A program made the position numbers and the translations under genes. Of a stretch of DNA of 54,325 bases, positions 7,853 to 17,082 are shown in pieces; position 1 is the first letter of the stretch; each line of letters starts with the position of its first letter. The DNA is from Streptomyces sp. CB01635 (GTDB taxonomy: Bacteria; Actinomycetota; Actinomycetes; Streptomycetales; Streptomycetaceae). Location: positions 1 through 54,325 of the forward strand of contig NZ_NNBL01000044.1 of NCBI RefSeq assembly GCF_002803065.1, read 5' to 3'. Under the pieces are notes generated by a model. That model was not told the origin of the DNA. It ran no database searches and saw only the letters and a list, made by a program, of their open reading frames with translations.

Positions 7853-9729
7853 CCCGCCTCCGGCTTGTCGTCGTCGACGATCTCGGCGTCGACGACGTCG
7901 TCATCAGCGGCCTTGTGCTCGTCGCCCGGGGCTCCGGCCTGGGGACCGCCCGCGGCCTGCGCGCCCTGCGCCTGGGCGTACATGGCCTGGCCCAGCTTCT
8001 GCGAGACGGCGGCGACCTTCTCGGTGGCGGTGCGGATCTCGGCAGTGTTGTCGCCCTCGGCGGACTCGCCCTTGAGCTTCTCCTTCAGCTCGGCGATGGA
8101 CTCCTCGACCTCGGTCTTGACCTCGCCGGGGACCTTGTCCTCGTTGTCCTTGAGGAACCTCTCTGTCTGGTAGACGAGCTGCTCGCCCTGGTTGCGGGTC
8201 TCGGCGGCCTCGCGGCGACGGTGGTCTTCCTCGGCGTACTGTTCGGCCTCGTGGACCATGCGGTTGATGTCGTCCTTCGGCAGGGCGGAGCCGCCGGTGA
8301 CGGTCATCTTCTGCTCCTTGCCCGTGCCCAGGTCCTTCGCGGTCACGTGCATGATGCCGTTGGCGTCGATGTCGAAGGCGACCTCGATCTGCGGGACACC
8401 ACGCGGGGCCGGCGGCAGACCGGTCAGCTCGAACATCCCGAGCTTCTTGTTGTACGCCGCGATCTCGCGCTCGCCCTGGTAGACCTGGATCTGCACGGAC
8501 GGCTGGTTGTCCTCGGCCGTCGTGAAGATCTCGGACCGCTTGGTCGGGATCGTGGTGTTGCGCTCGATGAGCTTGGTCATGATCCCTCCCTTGGTCTCGA
8601 TGCCGAGGGACAGCGGGGTCACGTCGAGGAGCAGGACGTCCTTGACCTCACCCTTGAGGACACCGGCCTGCAGGGCGGCGCCGATGGCGACGACCTCGTC
8701 CGGGTTCACACCCTTGTTGGGATCTTTGCCCGTGAGCTCGCGGACCAGTTCGGTCACGGCCGGCATCCGCGTGGAGCCGCCCACGAGGATCACATGATGG
8801 ATGTCGGACACCTTGATGCCCGCGTCTTTGATCGCGTTGTGGAACGGCGTCTTGCATCGCTCCAGAAGGTCGGACGTGAGCTGCTGGAACTGGGCGCGTG
8901 TGAGCTTCTCGTCCAGGTGCAGCGGGCCCTCGGCGGACGCCGTGATGTAGGGCAGGTTGATCGTGGTCTCGGTCGAGGACGAGAGCTCGATCTTCGCCTT
9001 CTCGGCGGTCTCCCGCAGTCGCTGCACCGCCATCTTGTCCTTGGAGAGATCGACTCCGTAGCCATTCTTGAACTGCTGGACCAGGTAGTCGACGACGCGC
9101 TGGTCCCAGTCGTCACCACCGAGGTTGGTGTCGCCGTTCGTGGCCTTGACCTCGATGACGCCCTCGCCCATCTCCAGCAGCGACACGTCGAAGGTGCCGC
9201 CACCCAGGTCGAAGACCAGCACGGTCTGTTCGTTCTCTTTGTCCAATCCGTACGCCAGCGCCGCGGCCGTGGGCTCGTTCACGATCCGCAGGACGTTCAG
9301 ACCGGCGATCTCCCCGGCCTCCTTCGTCGCCTGCCTCTGGGAGTCGTCGAAGTACGCCGGGACGGTGACCACGGCGTCGGTGACGTCCTCACCCAGGTAC
9401 GCCTCCGCATCCCGCTTCAGCTTCTGCAGCACGCGCGCGGAGATCTCCTGCGCGCTGTACTGCTTGCCGTCGATATCCCCGGCTTCCGGGAACCGCCAGC
9501 CGTGGTCTCCCATGTGCCGTTTCACCGAGCGCGCGGTGCGCTCCACGTTCGTCACTGCCTGCCTTTTGGCGACCTCGCCGACGAGTACTTCGCCACTCTT
9601 GGTGAAGGCCACGACCGACGGGGTGGTCCTGGCACCCTCCGTGTTGGTGATCACGGTGGGCTCACCGCCCTCGAGGACCGAGACCACCGAGTTCGTCGTG
9701 CCGAGGTCGATACCGACCGAGCGAGCCAT
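7849..9729 (-). CDS. dnaK: DnaK (Hsp70) chaperone, accessory copy
   Basis: 626 residues, full length. ATPase domain: SVGIDLGTTNS at the N-terminus, VPAYFDDSQRQATKEAG, VNEPTAAALAYGLD, VFDLGGGTFDVSLLE and VILVGGSTRMPAV. The substrate domain includes LLLDVTPLSLGIETKGG and QVYQGER. The lid is followed by an acidic tail ending in DAEIVDDDKPEAG. ATG 9729 fits GAGGAGGG at seven bases; ATG 9735 would be too close. It leads the operon with grpE and a csbD-like gene. I saw no CIRCE or HAIR-type operator upstream. The missing dnaJ and hspR suggest a second, separately regulated copy. Confidence 0.95.
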   Translation of the reverse strand: MARSVGIDLGTTNSVVSVLEGGEPTVITNTEGARTTPSVVAFTKSGEVLVGEVAKRQAVTNVERTARSVKRHMGDHGWRFPEAGDIDGKQYSAQEISARVLQKLKRDAEAYLGEDVTDAVVTVPAYFDDSQRQATKEAGEIAGLNVLRIVNEPTAAALAYGLDKENEQTVLVFDLGGGTFDVSLLEMGEGVIEVKATNGDTNLGGDDWDQRVVDYLVQQFKNGYGVDLSKDKMAVQRLRETAEKAKIELSSSTETTINLPYITASAEGPLHLDEKLTRAQFQQLTSDLLERCKTPFHNAIKDAGIKVSDIHHVILVGGSTRMPAVTELVRELTGKDPNKGVNPDEVVAIGAALQAGVLKGEVKDVLLLDVTPLSLGIETKGGIMTKLIERNTTIPTKRSEIFTTAEDNQPSVQIQVYQGEREIAAYNKKLGMFELTGLPPAPRGVPQIEVAFDIDANGIMHVTAKDLGTGKEQKMTVTGGSALPKDDINRMVHEAEQYAEEDHRRREAAETRNQGEQLVYQTERFLKDNEDKVPGEVKTEVEESIAELKEKLKGESAEGDNTAEIRTATEKVAAVSQKLGQAMYAQAQGAQAAGGPQAGAPGDEHKAADDDVVDAEIVDDDKPEAG

Positions 9730-10286
9730 CTCCATTCCCTCCTCGGTTGACGGAAACCGCGGGACGCGCCGATTCCCGGCTGGGCCCCGTTCAGGCCCTT
9801 CGCTCCCATCGGGCCGGTCCCACCCACAGAAGCGCCGACGGCCTCGGAGGACGGGCGACCACGCGGACAGTCGCCGTGTGGCGCACCGGGCGGACCACAG
9901 CCAGGGAAGGCACAGCGCACTCGCGGTCATAGGTGGCACGCAGCCGTAGGTCACGAAGAGTGGTCGTACGCTGCCCGCAGTCACCCAAACCCTCAGCGGT
10001 GACGGCATCGACATGGACGTCGGGGCGCCGACCCCGCACCCGGCACGGAACGCCGTGTTCATCAACCCAGCAGTCGCCGAGGGTTTCACTTCTAGGACCG
10101 CATACAGATCCGGTTCCCCGTTCCGGCCACTTCAAGCCACCTATTCACCCCCCCCACAAGGTGCGGGACCGGACCTGACTTGCCTATTCGTCCAGGCGAG
10201 GTGGAGAGCTCTCCCGCCTGGACGTGCTCGACCGGTTCCTCACCGCAGACCGGGCTATGAGTCCCGTTGCTGCACCGCACGACTGA
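9730..10286. other. dnaK upstream region, possible small minus-strand gene
   Basis: A minus frame (9791 to about 10100) reads CWVDEHGVPCRVRGRRPDV and ends 60 bases before dnaK. Its codon use is only mildly Streptomyces-like and I recognise no family, so I leave it as a weak possibility. Otherwise this should hold the dnaK promoter and the leader of the CapA gene. Confidence 0.4.
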
Positions 10287-11417
10287 GTGACGGGCCCGGG
10301 ACCGGTCTACGCTGTTCACGTGGGTTCCGGCGTAGTGACGCTGTTCCTGTGCGGTGATGTGATGCTCGGACGCGGCGTCGACCAGATACTCCCGCACCCC
10401 GGCGATCCCGAGCTGCGGGAGGACTACGTGCGGGACGCGCGGTCCTACGTGGATCTGGCGAAGGAGGCCAGCGGCCCGATCCCCGCGCCGGTCGGCCCGG
10501 AGTGGCCGTGGGGTGATGCGCTCGTCCTGCTGGAGCGGACCGCCCCGGACGCTCGGATCGTGAACCTGGAGACGGCGATCACCGGTGACGGGGAATTCGC
10601 GCACGGCAAGGCGATCCACTACCGGCTGCACCCGGCCAATGTGGCAGCACTGGCGGTGGCTCGGCCTGATGTGTGTGTCCTGTCGAACAACCATGTCCTG
10701 GACTTCGGCCGTCCAGGGCTGGCGGAGACGCTCGATGCGCTGGCCGGGGCGGGCCTGCGGTGTGCCGGTGCGGGGCGTGACGCCGCGCAGGCATACGCGC
10801 CCGCCGTGGTCCCGGTGGGCCGGGCCGCTCGGGTCCTGGTGTTCGCCGTCGGTATGCCGTCCAGTGGCATCCCGTCGACCTGGGCGGCGACCGCAGTGCG
10901 GGCCGGAGTCGCCTATGTTCCAGGGCCGACGGCCGCGGCGGCCGAGGCACTGGCCCAGCGGGTACAGCGGGTGAGACGACCGGGCGACGTCGCCGTCGTG
11001 TCCGTGCACTGGGGCTCCAATTGGGGCTACCACGTACCCAAGGATCAGGTGCGTTTCGCGCATGCCCTGGTGGACGGTGGAGTGGACGTCGTTCACGGAC
11101 ACTCCTCGCACCACCCTCGCCCCATCGAGGTATATCGCGACCGGCTGATCCTGCACGGTTGCGGCGATTTCATCGACGACTACGAGGGCATCTCAGGCTA
11201 CGAGGAGTATCGCGACGACCTCCGCGTCGCCTACTTCGTCTCTGTAGCCCCGGACACGGGCCGGCTGATGGGACTGCGCATGGTGCCCTTGCGGGCCCGG
11301 CGGATGCGGCTGGAATGCGCCCCGGAACAGGACCGTGCCTGGCTACGCACGACGCTCGCGCGGATCAGCGAAAGCGTGGACATAAGGCTTGAGCGCGACG
11401 GCACGCTCACGTTGTGA
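10287..11417 (+). CDS. CapA-like metallophosphatase-fold protein (poly-gamma-glutamate synthesis family)
   Basis: Up to 376 residues. CapA/PgsA-family proteins adopt a calcineurin-like fold and are linked to poly-gamma-glutamate synthesis or capsule. Conserved metal-site motifs are in order: LFLCGDVMLGRGVD, RIVNLETAIT, VLSNNHVLDFG, SVHWGSNWGY, VDVVHGHSSHHPRPIEVY and LHGCGDFIDDYEG. No signal peptide or membrane segment is seen. GTG 10287 gives the longest form; GTG 10320 and GTG 10335 lie nearer the conserved start and none has a good ribosome site. No capB/capC neighbours, so the role is open. Confidence 0.85.
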   Translation: MTGPGPVYAVHVGSGVVTLFLCGDVMLGRGVDQILPHPGDPELREDYVRDARSYVDLAKEASGPIPAPVGPEWPWGDALVLLERTAPDARIVNLETAITGDGEFAHGKAIHYRLHPANVAALAVARPDVCVLSNNHVLDFGRPGLAETLDALAGAGLRCAGAGRDAAQAYAPAVVPVGRAARVLVFAVGMPSSGIPSTWAATAVRAGVAYVPGPTAAAAEALAQRVQRVRRPGDVAVVSVHWGSNWGYHVPKDQVRFAHALVDGGVDVVHGHSSHHPRPIEVYRDRLILHGCGDFIDDYEGISGYEEYRDDLRVAYFVSVAPDTGRLMGLRMVPLRARRMRLECAPEQDRAWLRTTLARISESVDIRLERDGTLTL

Positions 11418-11427
11418 AGGATCGCTG

Positions 11428-11458
11428 CTCCCTCGCGCGCCGGTGCGCGTACGGGGAG
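11428..11458 (+). terminator. Hairpin after the CapA-like gene
   Basis: CTCCC and CGCGC on the left pair with GCGCG and GGGGAG on the right, ten bases past the stop codon. Confidence 0.5.
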
Positions 11459-12429
11459 TAGGTGCCGCCTGCGCTGACGTGGAGGGGCGCGCCGGACGAT
11501 ATGGCAATGACGGGTGTTGGGTGGGATGCCCCGACGCTCCGTCGGCCATGATGACGCGCTGGGTGGTGGCCGACCTCGCTCCCGGCAGCGAGCGGCAGGG
11601 ATCTCCTCGGTGAAGTGCTCGACGGTGCTGACTGGGGAGAAGGGCCCGTCATGACCCCCGCGACGAGGCCACCCTCAACTGGCGCCACAGGTACGCCGAA
11701 TGACGCAGGCGCCGGAGAAACACACGCTCACTGACCAGCACCACCTTCCAGTCTCGGCCAGAACGTCGGCCAGGGCTCACGTTGGCGTCCTGCAGGCTGA
11801 GCAGTGGCGATAGAACACGCTTACTGAATCCTCGCTTCATGGGATCGCACTGTCAGAGGGGTCATCGACGAGTGCGCAGCGCGTTCCGCTGGCGTTGCTT
11901 CCCTGATTGCGCTTGCGATGGGGAACATATATCAGCACGCCGGAGCGTGTGCCTGGGCTCATCCGGGCGTGAGGCGGAGGGCGCGGGGCGTGCGGTGGCG
12001 GTTCGCCGAAATGGTCGCGTGGGGCATTCGGTGCGGGAGGTCGCGCCCCGGGTGAGATATTCCCTTGCCGCCTTCCTGAGAGCGGAGCCCGGTAGTCCGG
12101 CACTCGCGCATCCGATGTCGCGTACAGACATGCCGCTCCGTCTGAGGTATGTCCCGGTGGGCGTTCCGTGGGGACTTCGGTTGAGGAGCGTGCTCCTGGG
12201 TTCACGCAACGGTCCGGCGAAATAGGGGGCGCAGCCAGACGACGCCGCCAGTTTCCAACATCTTTGCTCTTGCGACGCAAGCGCCTTCGAGCGGCTCGAT
12301 ATCCGTGTGTGCCGGAGCGGGCTCTGCGTCGCCCAAGTGCATCTCGCTCCGTGGGCTTGTGCACGACAAGCGCTTACTGTCACTCTGCTGGCGTCACCCG
12401 ACCGGGATGTCCTCAACACAGGAGGATTC
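11459..12429. other. Gene-free stretch of about 970 bases
   Basis: Long frames occur on both strands but their amino-acid make-up (Arg/Pro/Ala runs) is that of antisense noise. Nothing is recognised. The last part must hold the promoter of the secreted protein that follows. Confidence 0.5.
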
Positions 12430-13185
12430 ATGCTCGCTGGACGGCGTACTCGAAGGCAGCGCTGGAGATTCGGGGCGGGGCTTCTTCTGGGGGCCCTGGC
12501 AACTTTGTTGCAGACCGCGGCGCCGGCCTCGGCGGCAGTCACACCAGGACACATGATCAACGCCTACCACAGCATCGCGGGCGCCCCGTCCGCAGGACTG
12601 TCCGACATCAGCTACCACATCACCGTGAACAGCCAGCCCGACACGAAGTCGGTCTTCTTCGCGCAGGCCTTCTACCTGAAGAACGGCCAGGTCGGCTACA
12701 TGGGTCTGCAGCCGCGCCCTGGCGCCGACGATCTCGCGCTGTTCAGCATCTTCGGAGCCGGCACGTCCACGACCGACCCCAACTGCACCCCGGGGGCCGA
12801 CGGCGGAGAGGGCGTCAGCTGCGCCATCACCTACCCCTACCAGGTCGGGCGACAGTACCGGCTCAAGGTCCAGAACGTCGGCGGCAGTAAGTGGGAGGGC
12901 ATCGTCTACGACACGGTGACGGGCGCCACCACACACATCGGCAGCTGGACGGTCTCCTCGTCCGCGGGACTGCTCAAGCCCACCGGCACTCTGTTTGTCG
13001 AATACTTCCTGCCCGTCACCGACTGCAACTCGATCCCGCGCGCCCAGGCCTACTTCTCCAACCCTCAGGGCAACGGCAGTACATACCGGGGGAGTTACTC
13101 CAGCGCTGTCCTGCTCGGACCATGCAAGGACAAGGCCAGCTACTCCATCAGCAGCGCGGGCATCACGACGGTGACCGGCGGGTAG
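12430..13185 (+). CDS. Secreted protein, possibly DUF3472-like
   Basis: 251 residues with a Sec signal peptide: an Arg-rich start (GRRTRRQRWR), a hydrophobic core and a likely cut after PASA at about residue 36. ATG 12430 follows a near-perfect GGAGGA; the longer in-frame starts lack one. The mature part is beta-rich (QVGYMGLQPRP, ALFSIFGAG, YRLKVQNVGGSKWEGIVYD), which resembles DUF3472 proteins, but I am not certain. It has four Cys (CTPG, CAIT, CNSI, CKDK), fit for two disulfides outside the cell. It stands alone; role unknown. Confidence 0.75.
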   Translation: MLAGRRTRRQRWRFGAGLLLGALATLLQTAAPASAAVTPGHMINAYHSIAGAPSAGLSDISYHITVNSQPDTKSVFFAQAFYLKNGQVGYMGLQPRPGADDLALFSIFGAGTSTTDPNCTPGADGGEGVSCAITYPYQVGRQYRLKVQNVGGSKWEGIVYDTVTGATTHIGSWTVSSSAGLLKPTGTLFVEYFLPVTDCNSIPRAQAYFSNPQGNGSTYRGSYSSAVLLGPCKDKASYSISSAGITTVTGG

Positions 13186-13414
13186 CAGCCACGTGGCTCA
13201 TGGACGTGAGGAGTGGACCGTACGCGCGTCGGGCGTCGTTCAGGTCTCCACCATGCGCACCGCTTACGTCGTGGAGCGCGCGGCCTGGACGGCGCCTTCG
13301 GCGCGATCGTCGCCGCCGGGCACCCTGACCTGGTCGACACGGCCCGGTCGCCGGATGGGTGGTCAAGCGCGCCCGCTCTACGAGGCCCGCGGGCAGGCCG
13401 CGTACACCGCCAGG

Positions 13415-13600
13415 TCGCTGCCAGGGACCTGGCGGTCTACCCGGCAGCCGCCGCCGGGGCTCGTTCGAGCGTCGCCCGGCAGCTGGCCGCCTGGGGCCGG
13501 AGGAACTCGACTTCACCGCCGAACTGCTGGTCACCGACCGCGTGGCGGATCTGACGGGACAACCGCTGGTGGAGCGTCATGGGGAAGATGTGCGGCGGGG
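13415..13600 (+). pseudogene. Possible relic of a SpoIIE-type histidine-kinase-like ATPase domain
   Basis: One plus frame has DLAVYPAAAAGARSSVARQL then AAWG; after a frame change near 13490 the next reads LGPEELDFTAELLVTDRV. Together they match the start of the HATPase domain found behind Streptomyces PP2C/SpoIIE phosphatases. The rest of the domain is missing. The similarity is short, so this is tentative. The flanking 13186-13414 shows nothing clear. Confidence 0.35.
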
Positions 13601-13742
13601 GCAGGAAGGCCGGGGTGATCCCCGTCTTGGTGCTGGAACCCTCGCATGCGGCAAGGCCGACTGATGCCCCAGCGGCGGCCGGGTGGATCGGGCACCCCTT
13701 CGCGCGGGCAGTCCCGGCAGACGGGACCATACTAGTTTCAAA

Positions 13743-13755
13743 CGATACCGTATCG
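13743..13755. promoter_or_regulatory. MarR operator candidate
   Basis: Perfect dyad CGATAC-C-GTATCG, 29 bases before the marR-type start, so it probably overlaps the promoter and serves autoregulation. Confidence 0.55.
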
Positions 13756-13784
13756 AATGAGTGCACGACTGGTAAAGTTCCCTT

Positions 13785-14270
13785 ATGGCCGCCGACGATC
13801 CTCACCAAGCCACTGCCTCGCGCGCGACCGACCGCCCTGGGGACGAATCGCCTTTCGCTCTCGGCTTGTTGCTGCGCCGGGCGCACTGGCGTGCGGCCGC
13901 TGTAATGGGGGAGGCGCTCCGGCCGCTCGGTATCGAGTTGCGGCATTTCGCCGTGCTGATCGCGCTGGTCAACCGCGGGCCCACAGTGCAGCGGGACCTG
14001 GCGACGGCGACGGGGTCGGACAAGGCGGGAATCATGCGGGTCGTGGACGATCTGGAACGCATGGGGCTGGCCGTACGCAAGACCGTTCCGGGGGACCGGC
14101 GGGTGCGGGCAGTGGAGATCACACCTCAGGGCGTCGAGCTTTTCGATGCGGCACACGTGGCAGCGGAGCCGCTGGCTGAGCATCTGGTTGCAGAACTGGG
14201 GCCCGGCGAGTCCGCGCAGTTGAGGGATCTGCTGACCAGGTTCGCCTATCCCGCAGACGACGAGGTGTAA
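13785..14270 (+). CDS. MarR family transcriptional regulator
   Basis: 161 residues. A winged-helix repressor of the type that senses phenolic or oxidising compounds. Helices and wing are seen as GIELRHFAVLIALVNRGPTV, QRDLATATGSDKAGIMRVV with DDLERMGL, and the wing VPGDRRVRAVEITPQG. The dimer helices lie at both ends. A perfect CGATAC/GTATCG dyad is just upstream. The azoreductase-nitroreductase pair 1 kb downstream, whose shared promoter has a related GTAT/ATAC dyad, is a plausible target set. Confidence 0.9.
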   Translation: MAADDPHQATASRATDRPGDESPFALGLLLRRAHWRAAAVMGEALRPLGIELRHFAVLIALVNRGPTVQRDLATATGSDKAGIMRVVDDLERMGLAVRKTVPGDRRVRAVEITPQGVELFDAAHVAAEPLAEHLVAELGPGESAQLRDLLTRFAYPADDEV

Positions 14271-14596
14271 GGGCGCCCGCGCGCACCGGTCTCCTGCCAC
14301 GCCGGCTCGCTTCGTTGCAAAGGGCTTCTGTGGCGCGACCCCGATCTTGAGGGCTGCGACCTTCATGCATCGGCCTGCCTGCAGGCGGCTCTCGGGGCTT
14401 CTTTGCCGACGGGTCGAGTCGTCCGGGCGGCCGCCGTGCCGCATGTCTGGTCGGCGAGTTCTTCACCCTGTGCATCTCCGTTGTCCCGGTGCGCGCCCTG
14501 CTGACAAGCCGAACCCCCGGCCGCGCCCAGCGCCGGGCCACCTGCCGCGAGGTACACAGCTCCATAGGCACCATCGGAGAGGGCGCAGACGCCGAG
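14271..14596. other. Intergenic stretch without a recognised gene
   Basis: No frame with recognisable homology. It ends in a strong hairpin shared by the converging marR and azoreductase transcription units. Confidence 0.5.
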
Positions 14597-14637
14597 GTCG
14601 CCGTGTGACGCCCTTGGGCGAGGCGTCACACGGCGAC
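14597..14637. terminator. Bidirectional hairpin terminator
   Basis: Perfect 16-base arms (GTCGCCGTGTGACGCC and complement) with a nine-base loop, 14 bases past the azoreductase stop codon. Confidence 0.75.
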
Positions 14638-14651
14638 TTGTGCCTGGCGGG

Positions 14652-15302
14652 TTACGCGGCGATGCTTTCCGCGAGTTCCTTGGCCTTGATGGTCGCGTCC
14701 TCGAAGGCGCGCTTGCGGGAAGCCTCGTAGAGGGGGATCAGGTCTGCCATGGCCGCATTGCGTGGGGCCATGGTGAGTTCCGGGACGATGAAGTCGAGGT
14801 CCAGGCCGAGGGTGCCCTTAAGGACGGCCTCCAGATAGTTCTGTACGAACTCGAAGCCCTCGCGCGGCGTGCCCGGCGCGTAGGAGCCGCCGCGGCTGGC
14901 GACGACCACGACCGGGGTGCCCTGGGCGGAGGGTGTCTCGCCCGCCGTGCGGCCGAGGAGGAGCACGCTGTCCAGCCACGCCTTGAGGGTCGAGGGAATC
15001 GAGAAGTTGTACATCGGGGCGCCGATCAGGACGGCGTCCGCCTCCTCCAGCTCCTCGATGAGCTTCACGCGCGCGGCGAACGCGGCCGACTGCTCAGGGG
15101 TGCGCTCGGACGGGGCCACGTAACCGGCGGACCAGGCGTCGGCGGTGATGTGCGGGACAGGGTTGGCCGCGAGATCGCGGTAGATCACCGTGCCCTCCGG
15201 GTGCTGCTCCTCCCAGGTCTTGCGGAAGGCGGCCGTGACCGAACGGGACAAGGACACCTCCCCGGGCAACACGGACGAGTCGATTTGCAGCAGCGTAGCC
15301 AT
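14652..15302 (-). CDS. azoR: FMN-dependent NADH:quinone/azo oxidoreductase
   Basis: 216 residues, normal for AzoR. It reduces quinones and azo compounds by two electrons with NAD(P)H through bound FMN. The flavodoxin-like fold is seen as LLQIDSSVLPGEVSLSRS (FMN phosphate loop), then GAPMYNFSIPSTLKAWLDSV (flavin-binding), and VVVASRGGSYAPGTPREGFE. ATG 15302 begins at the conserved strand; the longer frame to 15356 would cross the operator region. It diverges from a nitroreductase across about 140 bases that carry a clear dyad. Confidence 0.9.
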   Translation of the reverse strand: MATLLQIDSSVLPGEVSLSRSVTAAFRKTWEEQHPEGTVIYRDLAANPVPHITADAWSAGYVAPSERTPEQSAAFAARVKLIEELEEADAVLIGAPMYNFSIPSTLKAWLDSVLLLGRTAGETPSAQGTPVVVVASRGGSYAPGTPREGFEFVQNYLEAVLKGTLGLDLDFIVPELTMAPRNAAMADLIPLYEASRKRAFEDATIKAKELAESIAA

Positions 15303-15376
15303 GGGCTTCTCCAATGCGCAGTGCCCGAGGCGGGGAGCCAGGGGCTGAGGATTCATGCTCGGTGATAGTCAAACAC

Positions 15377-15402
15377 GAGATGGTATTGAGTGATACTATC
15401 TC
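15377..15402. promoter_or_regulatory. Operator candidate between azoreductase and nitroreductase
   Basis: Ten-base arms GAGATGGTAT and ATACTATCTC (one mismatch) with a six-base spacer, placed between the two divergent starts. The GTAT/ATAC core is shared with the site in front of the MarR gene. Confidence 0.6.
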
Positions 15403-15445
15403 GGTAGTAACAGAATGTGTCGAGCAGACGGGGAGACGGGCGGTC

Positions 15446-16114
15446 ATGGACGTCTATGAGGCAGTCACGAGCCGACGGGCGGTGCGCGGGTTCACCGACC
15501 GGCAGGTCCCGAGGGAGGTGCTGAAGCGAGTGCTGTCGGCCGCGGCCTGGTCGCCGTCCGGGTCGAACATCCAGCCGTGGCATGCCTACGTGCTGACCGG
15601 CGGGCCGCTGGCCGAACTGAAGAAGCGCGCCGGCGAGCGCCTGGCCGCGGGCGATCCCTGGGACGAGCCGGAGTACGAGCAGTACCCCCTCTCGCTGAAG
15701 TCCCCTTACCACGAGCGCCGGTCCGCCTTTGGTGAGCAGCGCTACGGTGCACTCGGCATCGCGCGCGAGGACCTGGAGGCGCGCCAGCGGGCCGCTTCCG
15801 CGAACTGGGATTGCTTCGGTGCGCCCGCCGCGCTGTTCTGCTACATCGACCGCGACATGGGCCCCGCCCAATGGGCCGATGTCGGCATGTATCTGCAGAC
15901 CGTCATGCTGCTGCTCCGTGCCGAAGGGCTGAACAGTTGCCCGCAGATGGCATGGGCGAAGTTCCACAGGACCGTCGCGGAGGTCCTGTCACCCCCGGAC
16001 GAGCTCATGCTCTTCTGCGGCATGTCGATCGGCTTCGAGGACGTCACGGTGAGTGACGCCCGTACGGGCCGGGCGCCGCTCGACGAGACGGTCACCTTCG
16101 TCGACGGTCTGTGA
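15446..16114 (+). CDS. Nitroreductase family flavoprotein
   Basis: 222 residues. An FMN-dependent NAD(P)H oxidoreductase acting on nitroaromatics, quinones or related compounds. Family signs: VTSRRAVRGFTDRQVPREVL (phosphate-binding Arg residues), AAWSPSGSNIQPWHAYVLTG, WADVGMYLQTVMLLLRAEGL, and CGMSIGFED near the end. ATG 15446 starts at the conserved region; upstream in-frame codons run through the operator. Probably co-regulated with the divergent azoreductase as an electrophile-defence pair. Confidence 0.9.
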   Translation: MDVYEAVTSRRAVRGFTDRQVPREVLKRVLSAAAWSPSGSNIQPWHAYVLTGGPLAELKKRAGERLAAGDPWDEPEYEQYPLSLKSPYHERRSAFGEQRYGALGIAREDLEARQRAASANWDCFGAPAALFCYIDRDMGPAQWADVGMYLQTVMLLLRAEGLNSCPQMAWAKFHRTVAEVLSPPDELMLFCGMSIGFEDVTVSDARTGRAPLDETVTFVDGL

Positions 16115-16217
16115 CGCCGTCCACTTCCTCAACTGGTCAAGGCGCCGCTTCTCGCCGCGCTCACATATTCGCGTTCACGTGCCACGTTGCGCACGTAATC
16201 CCCATGAAAGGCGTGTC

Positions 16218-16946
16218 ATGAAGTTCGCAGTCATCGGCGGTACCGGACTGATCGGTTCGCAGGTCGTCAAGAATCTGAACGCTGCCGGGCATGAGGCGGT
16301 GCCGCACTCGAAGTCCAGTGGAGTCGACGTCATCAGCGGCCAGAGAGTGGAAGAGGCGGTGGCGGGAGCCGACGTCGTCATCAACCTGACGAATTCCCCG
16401 ACCTTCGACGAAGCCTCCCCGGCCTTCTTCCAGACCTCCATGGACAACCTTCTGGCCGCGGCCCACAAGGGCGGCGTCGGCCACTTCGTCATCCTCTCGA
16501 TCGTCGGCGTGGACCGGGTGCCGGAGCTGGACTACTACCGGGCCAAGGTGCTCCAGGAGAAGCTCCTTGTGGACGCGTCGATTCCCTACTCGATCGTCCG
16601 GGCGACGCAGTTCATGGAGTTCATGGATGCCGCTCTGTCGTGGACGGCCGACGGCGACACCGTGCGGTTGCCTGCCACACCGATCCAGCCGATCGCCTCC
16701 AAGGACGTGGCCGACGAGGTGGCACAGGTCGCCGCCGGCACCCCGCTGAACGGCATCCGCAACATCGGCGGCCCCGAGATCCTCACCATGGACGAGCTGG
16801 GCCGCATCACCCTGTCCCACAAGGGCGACAAGCGCACCGTCGTTACCGACCCCACCGCGGGGATGTTCGCCGTCGTCAAGCGGGACGTCCTCACCGACAA
16901 GAACGCCCACCTCGCCTCCACCCGCTACACCGACTGGCTCTCCTGA
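16218..16946 (+). CDS. NmrA/SDR-type NAD(P)-binding protein
   Basis: 242 residues of the atypical SDR group (NmrA-like, NAD(P)H-binding). The N-terminal Rossmann motif is FAVIGGTGLIGSQVV; GADVVINLTNSPTF and GHFVILSIVGVDRVPELDYY follow, with Y-Y-R-A-K as the likely active-site region, then YSIVRATQFMEFMD. Many such proteins are redox sensors or quinone reductases. It follows the nitroreductase by 103 bases on the same strand and may be read from its promoter. Confidence 0.85.
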   Translation: MKFAVIGGTGLIGSQVVKNLNAAGHEAVPHSKSSGVDVISGQRVEEAVAGADVVINLTNSPTFDEASPAFFQTSMDNLLAAAHKGGVGHFVILSIVGVDRVPELDYYRAKVLQEKLLVDASIPYSIVRATQFMEFMDAALSWTADGDTVRLPATPIQPIASKDVADEVAQVAAGTPLNGIRNIGGPEILTMDELGRITLSHKGDKRTVVTDPTAGMFAVVKRDVLTDKNAHLASTRYTDWLS

Positions 16947-17082
16947 CCTGCTCCCGCTTCTCAGACTGCACGGAACCCCTGGCCCGCCATGGATGATGGC
17001 AACAACACGGAACGGTGGCCCAGGGACGGCGCTCCGAGTGTGACGGTGTGACACCGGTCCGGCCGCCCGCATGTCCGGGCGG

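Noticed and set aside
7915..9750. A 611-codon open frame on the plus strand
   Set aside because: It is the antisense of dnaK; long antisense frames are normal in high-GC DNA, and its Leu/Val/Gly/Asp make-up is an artefact.
9730..10286. Search for HAIR (CTTGAGT-N7-ACTCAAG) or CIRCE upstream of dnaK
   Set aside because: Neither is present in the region read, so HspR or HrcA control is not claimed.
11862..12560. Overlapping 170-230-codon frames before the secreted protein gene
   Set aside because: Composition is Arg/Pro/Ala-rich on both strands without recognisable motifs; treated as noise.
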